In this document: positions 44,630-53,063 of the stretch, in pieces
How positions within the stretch are numbered: the first letter of the stretch is position 1
How the letters are laid out: the number at the start of each line of letters is the position of its first letter
NCBI RefSeq assembly: GCF_000993825.1
Contig: NZ_CP011114.1
Location: forward strand, 3,596,001-3,660,000
From: Paenibacillus durus ATCC 35681
GTDB lineage: Bacteria > Bacillota > Bacilli > Paenibacillales > Paenibacillaceae
DNA: 64,000 nucleotides
Direction of reading: 5' to 3'
Notes under the pieces: model-generated
Seen by the model: the letters and a program-made list of their open reading frames with translations, nothing else
Databases searched by the model: none
What the model was told of the DNA's origin: nothing
Program-made: the position numbers and the translations under genes

Positions 44630-46327
44630 TCATGATTCATTTTGCACATCGTTCCAGGCCAGCGACAGCCGCCGAACTCCCTCAATCAGTTCCTCCTCGT
44701 CCAGATGGGAAAAAGCGAAGCAAGCGGCGGGCTCTCCGGGTGTAATCCGGTAAATGGCGGCGTCTCTAAAATCGACGTCCCGCCGCTTGGCCGCCTCTTG
44801 AAAGCGTGCGAATTCCTCTTCGCTCCGCAGCCAGCGGGCGTAGATATGCAGTCCCGCGTCGCCGGGCTGCGGATGAAACAGACCGCCCGGCATTCCGGCC
44901 AGCAGCTCGCGAAGGATGCGGCCGCGTTCGCCAAAGAGGCGCGTCATGCGCCGGATATGGCGGGCGTATACGCCGAGCGACATGAAGCGGGCCAGCGCCC
45001 GCTGTTCCAGCAGCCCGGCGGGAAGCGGCTCGTACAGCGCCTTCGCGGCCGTCACAGGCGGGACCAGGGAAGGCGGCAGGACGGCGTAGCCGAGGCGAAG
45101 CCCGGCGAACATCGTGTTGGAGAAGGAGCCGATATACACGACGCGCTCCTCCCGGTCAAGCGCCTTCAGCGGCTCGATGGGACGGCCGGACCAGCGGAAC
45201 TCGCTGTCGTAATCATCCTCGATGATGATCGCCCGCCGAGCGGATGCCCATTCCAGCAGCCTCCGCCGCCGCTCAAGCGGCAGGACCGCGCCCGTGGGAT
45301 ATTGGCGGCTCGGCGTCACGAACAGCAGCCGGGCGTCCCAGTCCTGCGGCACAAGGCCGCTGCCGTCGAGGCGGCCTGGAACCGGCACGCCGCCGGACAC
45401 CTCGACGGCGCGCCGGATGCCGTGAAAGCCGGGGTCCTCGACCACGGCCTGTCCGCCGCTGTCCAGCAGCAGCTGAGTCAGCAGGACGATGCCCTGCATG
45501 GAGCCGCTGAACGTGACGATATGCTCCGCTTCGGCGCGGATGCCGCGGGTAATCCGCAGATGCGCCGCAATCGCCCGCCGCAGCCCCTCGTCTCCCTGCG
45601 GCGGTGCGGAGACGGCGAGCGAGCCGCCGCCCCTGCCCCCGGCGCGGGACAGCGCGCTGCGCCATTCCGCGTAGGGGAAATGCTCCATCGGCATTCCGGC
45701 ACTGCGGAAGTTGATGACGGGGCTCCCCGCAGCCTGCTCCCTTACAGGCGGATACGCCGCAAGCCGCCGGGCCCAGTCGGACAGCGGAATGTCCGCCGTA
45801 AGGTCCAGGATTGCCGCGGCTCCCTCCGCCGGCAGCGAGGTTCCGCCGCTCCCTCCTGTGGAGAGCGGACTTCCCGGCCTGCCGGTATGAGCCGGGGCTT
45901 CCGCAGACCGGCCCTCCCTAACGGAGGCGCGGTTTCGTCCCGCTTCGCCGGGATGAGCCGCCATTCCCGCGCCGGCTTCCGCCTGTCCCGTGCTTCCGTC
46001 CGCCGTTCCCGAATGATCCTGCGCCTGTCCCGCTCTTTTTTCCGCCGCTTGCCCGCCCTCCGTCACGAAGCTATCCTTGGACACGAAGGTGCCCCGTCCC
46101 GTTTCCGATTTTACATAGCCGTCAGCGCTGAGCATATCGTATACCTGAGCCGCCGACCCCCGCGACAGACCGTATAAAACGGCAAGTTTGCGAGTGGAGG
46201 GAAGCCGCGCGCCTCCCGGCAAATTCCCGTTCAGGATCGCCGACCTAAGCGCATGATACAGCGCCAGATACTTATAGCGGTATTCGGCCAAGTATTCGTC
46301 AAAGCTTAATATTGGAATGGCGTCCAT
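44630..46327 (-). CDS. MocR-type regulator (GntR HTH fused to aminotransferase fold)
   Basis: 565 residues from the ATG at 46327 (GGGGGAGG upstream). Winged HTH at about 10-80 (LPSTRKLAVLYGLSRGSAAQ), a ~110-residue Ala/Gly/Arg-rich linker, unusually long, then a type-I aminotransferase domain with IIIEDDYDSEFRW and VVYIGSFSNTMFAGLRLGY (PLP lysine region). The place where lysine is expected reads SFSNTMFAG, with Asn instead of Lys, so covalent PLP binding may be lost. MocR proteins usually control the divergent gene, here an FMN-barrel protein of the PNPOx family. Confidence 0.88.
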   Translation of the reverse strand: MDAIPILSFDEYLAEYRYKYLALYHALRSAILNGNLPGGARLPSTRKLAVLYGLSRGSAAQVYDMLSADGYVKSETGRGTFVSKDSFVTEGGQAAEKRAGQAQDHSGTADGSTGQAEAGAGMAAHPGEAGRNRASVREGRSAEAPAHTGRPGSPLSTGGSGGTSLPAEGAAAILDLTADIPLSDWARRLAAYPPVREQAAGSPVINFRSAGMPMEHFPYAEWRSALSRAGGRGGGSLAVSAPPQGDEGLRRAIAAHLRITRGIRAEAEHIVTFSGSMQGIVLLTQLLLDSGGQAVVEDPGFHGIRRAVEVSGGVPVPGRLDGSGLVPQDWDARLLFVTPSRQYPTGAVLPLERRRRLLEWASARRAIIIEDDYDSEFRWSGRPIEPLKALDREERVVYIGSFSNTMFAGLRLGYAVLPPSLVPPVTAAKALYEPLPAGLLEQRALARFMSLGVYARHIRRMTRLFGERGRILRELLAGMPGGLFHPQPGDAGLHIYARWLRSEEEFARFQEAAKRRDVDFRDAAIYRITPGEPAACFAFSHLDEEELIEGVRRLSLAWNDVQNES

Positions 46328-46364
46328 GCCTTCCTCCCCCCCATTCAAGTGGACCAATAAAAAT

Positions 46365-46393
46365 AATGTAAATGGGCTCTTTTTTCTTGTCAA
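46365..46393 (-). promoter_or_regulatory. promoter of the MocR-type gene
   Basis: TTGACA (46393-46388), 17 bases, TACATT (46370-46365) on the minus strand. A GGTTAACC palindrome at 46410-46417 lies between the divergent genes and may be an operator. Confidence 0.62.
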
Positions 46394-46445
46394 TCTCCTG
46401 GTATGCTGTTGGTTAACCATTCTATCAGCCAAAGGAGCACTGCAT

Positions 46446-47063
46446 ATGAGAAGAAAAGAATTTAAAGTCGAACAGGAAGAAGAACTGCAATCCTTTCTGG
46501 ATGAAATGAGCTTCGGCTTTCTCGGCGTGATCGACGGACAGGGCCGTCCGCGCGTCATCCCGCTTAATTTCGTCTACACTGGCGGATGCTTTTATTTCCA
46601 CGGGAGCCATGCCGGCGGCAAGATGGACGCAATCCGCAAAATGGACAAGGTCTGTTTCACCGTCGCGGATGAGTTTGCCCTGATTCCTTCGTATTTTACC
46701 GATCCCCAAATGGCCTGCCCGGCCACCGCCTATTTTAAAAGCGTCACCGCCTTCGGTACAGCCGAGATCGTCACTGATTTAAACGAAAAAGCGGCTGCGA
46801 TGGAAAAGTTCATGCAGAAGCTTCAGCCGGAGGGCGGGTACGACCCCATTGATGCGGAAAACCCGAAGTACCGCCCCCAGCTTAAAGCGGTCGCTGTCGT
46901 ACGAATCGCTCCGGAAGAAATTACCGCCAAATTCAAGTTCGGGCAAAATCTGAAGGAAGAAGAACGCAGCGCTGTCATCAGCGGGCTTGAGGCCAGAGGC
47001 GGGGAACGAGATGCCGAAACAGTGGAAATGATGAAAAAATTCTGTCCGTTCCACTCCTCTTAA
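46446..47063 (+). CDS. pyridoxamine 5'-phosphate oxidase-family FMN-binding protein
   Basis: 205 residues from the ATG at 46446, which follows AAAGGAG. The split-barrel signature FGFLGVIDGQGRPRVIPLNF and FYFHGSHAGGKMDAIRK marks the NimA/PNPOx-like group. Members bind FMN, F420 or heme and reduce small molecules; true PNPOx activity is not assured. Its divergent neighbour is a MocR regulator, which senses PLP-related ligands, so a vitamin B6 link is plausible. It ends MMKKFCPFHSS. Confidence 0.86.
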   Translation: MRRKEFKVEQEEELQSFLDEMSFGFLGVIDGQGRPRVIPLNFVYTGGCFYFHGSHAGGKMDAIRKMDKVCFTVADEFALIPSYFTDPQMACPATAYFKSVTAFGTAEIVTDLNEKAAAMEKFMQKLQPEGGYDPIDAENPKYRPQLKAVAVVRIAPEEITAKFKFGQNLKEEERSAVISGLEARGGERDAETVEMMKKFCPFHSS

Positions 47064-47325
47064 CTGTTAAATATGCGAATATTATCGGGGATTGTCCGTA
47101 TAACGAGGACAGTCCCCGCTTTGCGTGTGAACGTTTATCAAAAGCCTTAAAATTATCCCCAATTCTTTTAGAAAAAACCGATATTCCGAAGTGACTGCCC
47201 CGTACCGCAGATGATATAATGTTAGGCAATGTTAGGACGTTTGCTAACGATTTCAAGGGCGCTCCCATCTAGGCGCTCCTCGTAAGTGTGCTCCGATTTC
47301 AAAGATACCCGGAAGGATGAAACCG

Positions 47326-48642
47326 ATGAATCCACAGGCTGGACAATTAAACGAAAGCATTAAAGCCGGAAATGAGCATGTATACGACATGCTGTCCACT
47401 CTTGGCAGAGAAATTTATTTTCCAAAAGTAGGCATTCTGAGCCAATCCGCCGAGGCGACCGCTCATGCCAAGAAATACAACGCCACCATCGGCATCGCCA
47501 CCGAGAACGGCGGCCCAATGCATCTAAACGTCATCCAGGAGAAGCTCTCCGCATTTGCCCCGAAGGACTTGTACGGCTACGCTCCGCCGGCGGGCAAACC
47601 GGAGCTGCGCACCGTATGGCGCGAGAAAATGCTCCGCGAGAACCCTTCTCTAGAGGGCAAATCCTTCGGCAATCCAATCGTAACCAATGCGCTGACCCAC
47701 GGACTCAGCATCGTTGCCGACCTATTCGCCGAGTCCGGCGATGCTGTCATCTACCCCGACAAGAACTGGGAGAACTACGAACTGACCTTTAGCGTCCGCC
47801 GCCACGCGGAGCTGGTTACCTACCCGCTGTTCACCGAACACATGACCTTCAACAGCGACGGACTGCTTCAGGCGCTCCTGTCGCAAAAGGACAAGGGCAA
47901 GGCGATCGTTCTGCTGAACTTCCCGAATAACCCGACGGGCTACACGCCGGGCATCAAGGAAGGCGACGCAATCGTTGCGGCGATTCTGCGCGCGGCGGAA
48001 GAAGGCGTTAACGTGGTTGCGGTGTGTGATGACGCCTATTTCGGACTCTTCTTCGAGGATTCGCTCAAGGAATCGCTGTTCGGCAAGCTGGCGAACGTGC
48101 ACCCGCGTGTGCTTGCCGTCAAGATCGACGGCGCGACCAAGGAGGAATACGTATGGGGCTTCCGCGTAGGCTTCATCACTTATGCTTCCGAGAGCAAAGA
48201 CGTGCTGGCCGCCTTAGAGCAGAAGACGCTCGGCATTATCCGGGCCACCATTTCCAGCGGGCCGCATCCTTCGCAGACGTTCGTGCTCGATGCGCTCAAG
48301 GCGCCGGAATTCGTCGAACAGAAAGAAGAGAAGTTCCGGGTCATGAAGGGCCGGGCCAATAAGGTCAAGTCGCTGCTCGACAGCGGCAAGTACGGAGACG
48401 AAGTATGGACGTATTATCCTTTTAACTCCGGCTATTTCATGTGCCTGAAGCTTCATACGGTCAATGCGGAAGAACTGCGCCAGCATCTGATCCACAATTA
48501 CGGCCTTGGCACCATTGCCCTTGGCGACACCGACCTGCGCATCGCTTTTTCCTGCATTGCAGAGGAGAATCTGGAAGATCTGTTCGACCTGGTATACGCA
48601 GGCATTCGCGATTTGGAGAAAGCCAGAAAACATAACGTTTAA
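47326..48642 (+). CDS. class I/II aminotransferase
   Basis: 438 residues from the second ATG (47326), which has GGAAGG nine bases upstream; the first ATG abuts it. PLP motifs: VVLLNFPNNPTGYTPG-like (VLLNFPNNPTGYTPG), VCDDAYFGLFF and VKIDGATKEEYVWGFRVGFI with the internal-aldimine lysine. It is longer than aspartate aminotransferases and resembles aromatic or alanine-type enzymes; substrate unknown. Single gene ended by a strong terminator. Confidence 0.88.
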   Translation: MNPQAGQLNESIKAGNEHVYDMLSTLGREIYFPKVGILSQSAEATAHAKKYNATIGIATENGGPMHLNVIQEKLSAFAPKDLYGYAPPAGKPELRTVWREKMLRENPSLEGKSFGNPIVTNALTHGLSIVADLFAESGDAVIYPDKNWENYELTFSVRRHAELVTYPLFTEHMTFNSDGLLQALLSQKDKGKAIVLLNFPNNPTGYTPGIKEGDAIVAAILRAAEEGVNVVAVCDDAYFGLFFEDSLKESLFGKLANVHPRVLAVKIDGATKEEYVWGFRVGFITYASESKDVLAALEQKTLGIIRATISSGPHPSQTFVLDALKAPEFVEQKEEKFRVMKGRANKVKSLLDSGKYGDEVWTYYPFNSGYFMCLKLHTVNAEELRQHLIHNYGLGTIALGDTDLRIAFSCIAEENLEDLFDLVYAGIRDLEKARKHNV

Positions 48643-48660
48643 AATCCAGCCTATATATCA

Positions 48661-48690
48661 GCCTCCGCATAACGCATGCGGAGGCTTTTT
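48661..48690 (+). terminator. terminator of the aminotransferase gene
   Basis: GCCTCCGCAT and ATGCGGAGGC form a perfect 10-bp stem with a five-base loop, followed by TTTTT. Confidence 0.93.
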
Positions 48691-48789
48691 GCGTGTGTAT
48701 CATGCGGCAGCTGCGGAGCCGCAAATACTGGGGAAGCTTCTGCGGGGAATCCTTACTTTTATTTTAGCAGGCCCTAATGGCATCGGCCT

Positions 48790-48818
48790 ATACCACAGAG
48801 GAATGAGACACATACAAT
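48790..48818 (+). promoter_or_regulatory. possible sigma-E-type promoter of the YjcZ gene
   Basis: CATACAAT (48811-48818) matches the sigma-E -10 well; a TATAC lies 16 bases upstream as a -35. The downstream gene is of a sporulation family, which fits. Confidence 0.45.
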
Positions 48819-48861
48819 ACGGTGTACACAAGTACAACAACTCACCGAAAGGGGAATGAAC

Positions 48862-48972
48862 ATGAGCGAAGAAGTAAGAGGCGGATACGGATACGGACCT
48901 TTCACCAGCACTGGAGCCATCCTGGTTCTCTTTATTCTGCTGGTTATCATCACCCGTTCTCTGTTTATCTAA
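48862..48972 (+). CDS. YjcZ-family small sporulation protein
   Basis: 36 residues: a Gly/Tyr-rich start (SEEVRGGYGYGPFTS) and one membrane helix (GAILVLFILLVIITRSLFI). This is the pattern of YjcZ/YhjA-type mini proteins common in Bacillus and Paenibacillus spores. AAAGGGG lies before the ATG. It is probably inserted in the spore or mother-cell membrane; function unknown. Confidence 0.88.
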   Translation: MSEEVRGGYGYGPFTSTGAILVLFILLVIITRSLFI

Positions 48973-49083
48973 TCGGCATTGATTCATCTTCGGAAGAGAG
49001 CCTACCGGCTCCCTTCCCTCCCATCATGTTCACGCCGCTTTGTCCCCACGGCACAATCGGCGGAAGAACTTTTCGAGAAAAAT

Positions 49084-49129
49084 AAAGAGATCCGAACAAG
49101 TCCGCCAAGGGCCCCGGGATCTCTTTTTC
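49084..49129. terminator. terminator after YjcZ
   Basis: AAAGAGATCC pairs with GGGATCTCTTT across a 26-base loop that contains a smaller GC-rich hairpin; TTTTTCTG follows. Confidence 0.7.
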
Positions 49130-49139
49130 TGTGACATGG

Positions 49140-49310
49140 TTGTCACTGGATTATTCTTATACTTAATCATCTTAAACGAGATGTACTTACTGCCACCATC
49201 GGCTTCAGCAGCCAAATGGTCGTCGTCTCCGCCACGCCGACCACTTTATCCGTTGCTTTCACCAGCTTGCTTCCAAGTAACCTTCATGACGTTATCTAGG
49301 TAAAACTGAA
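49140..49310 (-). other. remnant at the end of the injection-system operon
   Basis: At 49275-49167 the minus strand has an open stretch reading KLVKATDKVVGVAETTTIWL and ending at TGA. It has no start or ribosome site and probably is the tail of a lost gene downstream of the truncated hub. Confidence 0.4.
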
Positions 49311-50048
49311 CTATTCTAACCCATCAGATCGAACCTGATCCCCAATCGCGTAACGTTCTCCTGTCTCGACTTCATACTCAAAAAAGTCAGTATCATGCAG
49401 TCCGGCTTCTGCTCCCCCAGCCCGCTTGTAGGCGGTTAAGTTCTTGCGGGCGGTATACGCTGTGCCTGCGGGCAGGGTACGGGCGGTTCCCTGAGGCATA
49501 CCAAAGTAGATTTTCGGCCCTGCTGCTTCCAATATATCACATACGATAACCGCCTGTAAGCGGCTGGCCAGCCGCTTGAGCAGCTCCCAGTCCGTTTCAT
49601 CGTATTGCAAAATGGCGTCGCCTACGGCCCCCTGTTCACCAGCGCTAGGTAAAGCATCGCTATTCGGATAATCCTGCATGACTTTGGACACGAGTTCCGG
49701 ATAGGTTTGATTCGCCTCGGGAAAGGAACGCTTCTTTTTTTCAATATCCATCTGATAAGAACTGCTAACGCCTTCAATGACCACCTGATGGACGCCCTGG
49801 ATATGGGATAGCGCAACATGATTGACCGTTCCTTTAAACAAGGGGATATCCTGCCCGCCTTCGCTATAGAACAGGTGAATCTCATCCTCGGCGGAAGCCC
49901 CCAGGACAGCAGACGTCTGACGCGCTTCCTCACTGATGGCGTGAAGGGTCATCCGGCCATGTTCCCCCGGCTTCCACTCCAGAGTCAGATCGGTAATACG
50001 CTGTATGTAAAAAGGGGAGACGACCTTGAGCTGATGATAATGGATCAT
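49311..50048 (-). pseudogene. second VgrG/gpD-like hub, C-terminally truncated
   Basis: 245 residues, aligned by eye with the N-terminal part of the hub at 53.1-51.7 kb. Both share the pattern VIEG...FP..NQTY.ELVS.V and then GDAILQYDETDWELLKRLAS, the late-control-D/gp27 core. The frame ends at RSDGLE-stop, just where the other hub continues into its OB-fold and needle. It could still act as a short gpD-like hub, but truncation is more likely. GGGAGGAGG precedes the ATG. It ends the operon, next to further remnant sequence. Confidence 0.72.
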
Positions 50049-50069
50049 CGTCTTTGCACCTCCTCCCGG

Positions 50070-50468
50070 CTATTCATCTTCCTGGCCCGTCTTTTCAAAA
50101 TAAATGCAGCCTTCGGGCAAATGCTGGCAGATCAGGTAAGACGCGCTGGTCAGCGCCGGCTGATCCCCAACAAGCATATCCGCTTTCGTCTGATTCCAGC
50201 AGGCTGTAATCACCGGCAGGCAAGGTTTGCCTTGAATCGTCTCTCCTTTTTCCGACACCAAATAAATCGTCTCGCCGCTTGGGTTCGATGGACTGGCGCA
50301 AATGCCGAAATGAGGCACGTTCTCCGGCTTATAATCCCCTTGGTTCATCAAGGGCTTTCCTTTGTAATAGGCGCCGTGGCTCACCGGCAGGTTAATCTTC
50401 CGCGCATGCGTTCCGTACTGGCAGCGCATAGTCGCGCCGCGTACGATGTAAGCTTCCAGACTTGACAT
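50070..50468 (-). CDS. DUF4280 protein (PAAR-like spike tip)
   Basis: 132 residues beginning SLEAYIVRGATMRCQYGTHA, the hallmark of DUF4280, with conserved Cys (MRCQYG, GICASP, ITACWN, LICQHL). DUF4280 proteins are PAAR-like and thought to cap the VgrG needle, holding metal through Cys/His. It lies between two hub genes and after the Imm11-like gene, as expected of a spike cassette. GGGAGG precedes the ATG. Confidence 0.85.
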   Translation of the reverse strand: MSSLEAYIVRGATMRCQYGTHARKINLPVSHGAYYKGKPLMNQGDYKPENVPHFGICASPSNPSGETIYLVSEKGETIQGKPCLPVITACWNQTKADMLVGDQPALTSASYLICQHLPEGCIYFEKTGQEDE

Positions 50469-50483
50469 TTCTTCATCCTCCCC

Positions 50484-51011
50484 TCAGGTATCCAGCTCTG
50501 CTCTTTCCAGCCGGAGGCCGGTGAAATCCCGCCTCAAGATGCTTTCGGCCACATCAAGCCGGATCACCAGCAGCGGTGTGGCGACACCGGCGACTTTGAA
50601 TATTTTTTTGCCCCGTATACGCTCTTCTTGCAGAACGGCGGATTTGAGCACACTCCGGTCCAGATTAAACTCACTGCGCGGCGACAACGCATCGATTTCT
50701 TCCAGAAAGGGAAGATAGTAGTTTTTTTGCAGCTGGAGTTCCGGGTTGATCAGGGCCGCCGGTTTAAATCGGCACTCTGGAACATACACCTTCATCAGCT
50801 TCATCAGCCGGTCGGAAAGCAGCGGAAACGGGCTTTCCATAAAATCGACAAACTGGCTCTCCTTGCCCGCCTTGACATGGAACACAAGCACCCGCGGCAG
50901 CTCTTCAGGCGGCAGCTTATTCACTTTCCACAGGTCGATGCGTCCCATCCCTTTCTGCAGCACCGGTACATCGGTATACCGCTGATCCTGCTTTAAGTAG
51001 AAATAATCCAT
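50484..51011 (-). CDS. Imm11/DUF1629-like protein in the spike cassette
   Basis: 175 residues. The middle and end (PFPLLSDRLMKLMKVYVPEC, then YYLPFLEEIDALSP and DVAESILRRDFTGLRLERAE) fit the Imm11/DUF1629 pattern seen in polymorphic-toxin immunity proteins. No toxin gene is adjacent: upstream is the 221-residue unknown, downstream DUF4280. It may be an orphan immunity protein or an adaptor. It overlaps the upstream gene by 19 bp. Confidence 0.6.
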   Translation of the reverse strand: MDYFYLKQDQRYTDVPVLQKGMGRIDLWKVNKLPPEELPRVLVFHVKAGKESQFVDFMESPFPLLSDRLMKLMKVYVPECRFKPAALINPELQLQKNYYLPFLEEIDALSPRSEFNLDRSVLKSAVLQEERIRGKKIFKVAGVATPLLVIRLDVAESILRRDFTGLRLERAELDT

Positions 51012-51658
51012 CGCTTCTCCCCTCTTTCCGCAAATGGGGATGCCGCCCCCGCCTCGGCCGTTTGGCGTTCCAGTTTACACAGGATGATACTCTCATCCCG
51101 GTACTCACCAGCCGATAGGGTGAACGGTTCCGCCTTAGCCAGTTCCTCCAGTTTTGGGCTTGTGATTAGAGCCGGAATCATGGTTTTAAGAAATTGAAGT
51201 GTCAGCAGATGATATTTAACGGCTTCGATCTGCGTGATTTGCTCGATATCCATCGACGTAATCTTGCGGGCATAGTCTCTTTTATTTTCTTCAAGTCCTG
51301 CCATTCGGTTGAAGAGCGGCCTGAACACAAAATCCGCCGACCATAATTCCGCGCACTCTACCGGGTCCAGAAACCAGTTGGCATCATGGGCGTCGATCCG
51401 GTAGTACGCTTTATTTTCAAGTAAACTAGTGCGAAGCAAGGAGATATACATATATTGGATGTCACCCTTCATCCCCGCGCGCTGCTGCAGCAATGCCTTT
51501 TCACACACGGCTTCGAATGCGCTCAGGAGGTCGGCCTCAATCTGTTCGTTATGCTCTTCCACATACTGCTCAATCAGCGAAAGATCGCCCAGCCAGCCTT
51601 CAAGCACATGCCTCTCCAGAAAATCCTGCAGCGCCGCATCCCGGTCCATCCTCTTCAT
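50993..51658 (-). CDS. unknown protein of the injection operon (221 aa)
   Basis: Mostly helical, without membrane segment or signal (LQDFLERHVLEGWLGDLSLI, VKYHLLTLQFLKTMIPALI). Its ATG overlaps the stop of the hub gene (ATGA), so it is coupled to the spike. Position right after the hub suggests an adaptor, chaperone or effector. No family recognised. C-terminal tail is Ala/Glu-rich and overlaps the next start. Confidence 0.65.
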   Translation of the reverse strand: MKRMDRDAALQDFLERHVLEGWLGDLSLIEQYVEEHNEQIEADLLSAFEAVCEKALLQQRAGMKGDIQYMYISLLRTSLLENKAYYRIDAHDANWFLDPVECAELWSADFVFRPLFNRMAGLEENKRDYARKITSMDIEQITQIEAVKYHLLTLQFLKTMIPALITSPKLEELAKAEPFTLSAGEYRDESIILCKLERQTAEAGAASPFAERGEKRWIIST

Positions 51659-52662
51659 TCGATGTTCACCTTGCCGCCTTTAAGCGTGACATTGTCCATG
51701 ATCTGCAATGTAGCCCCGGCTTGGATCAGATCTACGCCTTCATCGCCTTCGATGAATACCTTGCTGCCCCGGATTTCGATATCCTCTTCGGCATGCAGCA
51801 TGATTTTTTTGTCACTGTTGATTTCAATGCCGCCTTCATCGGTCAGACGCATGAGAAGCTGGCCGCTGCCGATAATTTCTACGGCTCCCGGTTTGAACAC
51901 GATCTGTTTGCCATACTTGGTGCTGATGCTTTTCACGGAAGGGTCACTGCGCTTGACGGGGTCGGAGGAGGTGATATCGACGGAGCTTGCAGCGAAAGCA
52001 TGGTGCTCCTGTTCGTCGGGGAAATACAAGCGTACCTCATCCCCCTCTTCCGGCATGACATACCAGCCGCTGCCATCCGGAGAAGAGTAGACGGTAGAGT
52101 AAGGGAACCACATGGAGCCGGATGAGGAGGAGCCCTGATCGATTTCCAGATGGAGCTGTACTTTATCTTTGGAGATCTTCGTTACCTTGCCAAAAAGGGA
52201 CACTCCCGCCAGCTGCGTGGCATAAACCGTCCGGCATTCAAATCCCTGCTTATTACGAAGGTGATAACGGCTGACAACCAGACCGCCTTCAATCACCGTT
52301 TCCGCCCGGGCCACATACAGGGTTTGCCCCTGAAAGCTGACGGGACTGCCAAGCTCCAATACTTTAGGGCTGGTCACTTCATAGCTCAGGCTGCTCTGCT
52401 CGCTGGCCTCGGGAATTCCATTGCCGGCCTTTAGTTTGTATTCATGAAGGTCTTTTCGGATGGTGTAGTTAAACTCTTCAAGCGGCCGCGCCTCTCCCAA
52501 ATCCGGTAAACCAACGACAAATTTCAAGCCCTGCTGCATGGAAAAAGGAATCACCACCGCATGCAGCCTGGAAGCCGCACGTTTGACAAATGCCCAGTCG
52601 GTCTCGTTGTACTGAACCAGTAATTCGCCAATGGACCGCCCGCCGGAAGCTTCGTCAATCAC
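51655..52662 (-). CDS. VgrG-like spike, C-terminal part after a frameshift
   Basis: 335 residues in the frame opened after a probable one-base deletion near 52678. It holds the second half of the gp27-like domain (GELLVQYNETDWAFVKRAAS), an OB-fold (FGKVTKISKDKVQLHLEID, then WFPYSTVYSSPDGSGWYVMP) and a gp5-like beta-needle (ADSK-type repeats, e.g. GIEINSDKKIMLHAEEDIEI). The apparent GTG start at 52662 overlaps the upstream TGA and has no proper ribosome site. It belongs with 52659-53063 as one hub-spike protein. Confidence 0.8.
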   Translation of the reverse strand: MIDEASGGRSIGELLVQYNETDWAFVKRAASRLHAVVIPFSMQQGLKFVVGLPDLGEARPLEEFNYTIRKDLHEYKLKAGNGIPEASEQSSLSYEVTSPKVLELGSPVSFQGQTLYVARAETVIEGGLVVSRYHLRNKQGFECRTVYATQLAGVSLFGKVTKISKDKVQLHLEIDQGSSSSGSMWFPYSTVYSSPDGSGWYVMPEEGDEVRLYFPDEQEHHAFAASSVDITSSDPVKRSDPSVKSISTKYGKQIVFKPGAVEIIGSGQLLMRLTDEGGIEINSDKKIMLHAEEDIEIRGSKVFIEGDEGVDLIQAGATLQIMDNVTLKGGKVNIE

Positions 52663-53063
52663 CTCGGCATCCGCGTACCCGCAGCAACCTGGGAGAACAG
52701 TTCGTTGTACGCTTGCCCTGTATTTTGAAAGGAGCGGCTTTGCCGGGTTAAATCCATAAGCAGCGTTAAGCTTGCGGCCTCAACGGTCATTTCACGCACA
52801 TGATTTACGGCTCTCACGGTGATGTCCGACACGGTTCCCTGAAACAAGATGACCTGGCGCTCGTCATCCCGCAGAAAAACCTGAATGCTCTCCTCTTCAT
52901 CCGCCTTCTCCACATACTGATCCAGCAACCCATCCGGCACGATGCCGGTAATGGAAAAAGACACGTGCTCATTAACCTGCTTAAGCAGCTTCAGACTGGT
53001 AATGCGCTCAAATTGATACGGCCAGATCACAACATTGGCTGCGGTAAAGAAAGCATCGCTCAT
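52659..53063 (-). CDS. VgrG-like hub, N-terminal part before the frameshift
   Basis: 134 residues starting SDAFFTAANVVIWPYQFERI, the first barrel of a gp27-like hub. It runs to NELFSQVAAG, then out of frame (TRMPR) to a stop. The other frame continues as YADAEVIDEASGG, matching the paralogue. No slippery heptamer is evident, so a mutation or sequence error is more likely than programmed shifting. The ATG overlaps the stop of the upstream gene. Confidence 0.8.
   Translation of the reverse strand: MSDAFFTAANVVIWPYQFERITSLKLLKQVNEHVSFSITGIVPDGLLDQYVEKADEEESIQVFLRDDERQVILFQGTVSDITVRAVNHVREMTVEAASLTLLMDLTRQSRSFQNTGQAYNELFSQVAAGTRMPR

Noticed and set aside
44642..46177. 511-codon plus-strand frame opposite the MocR gene
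   Set aside because: Shadow of a GC-rich gene; the minus-strand product has clear HTH and aminotransferase motifs.
52640..52690. Programmed frameshifting in the hub gene
   Set aside because: No slippery heptamer or following strong structure is evident; a one-base deletion or error is simpler.
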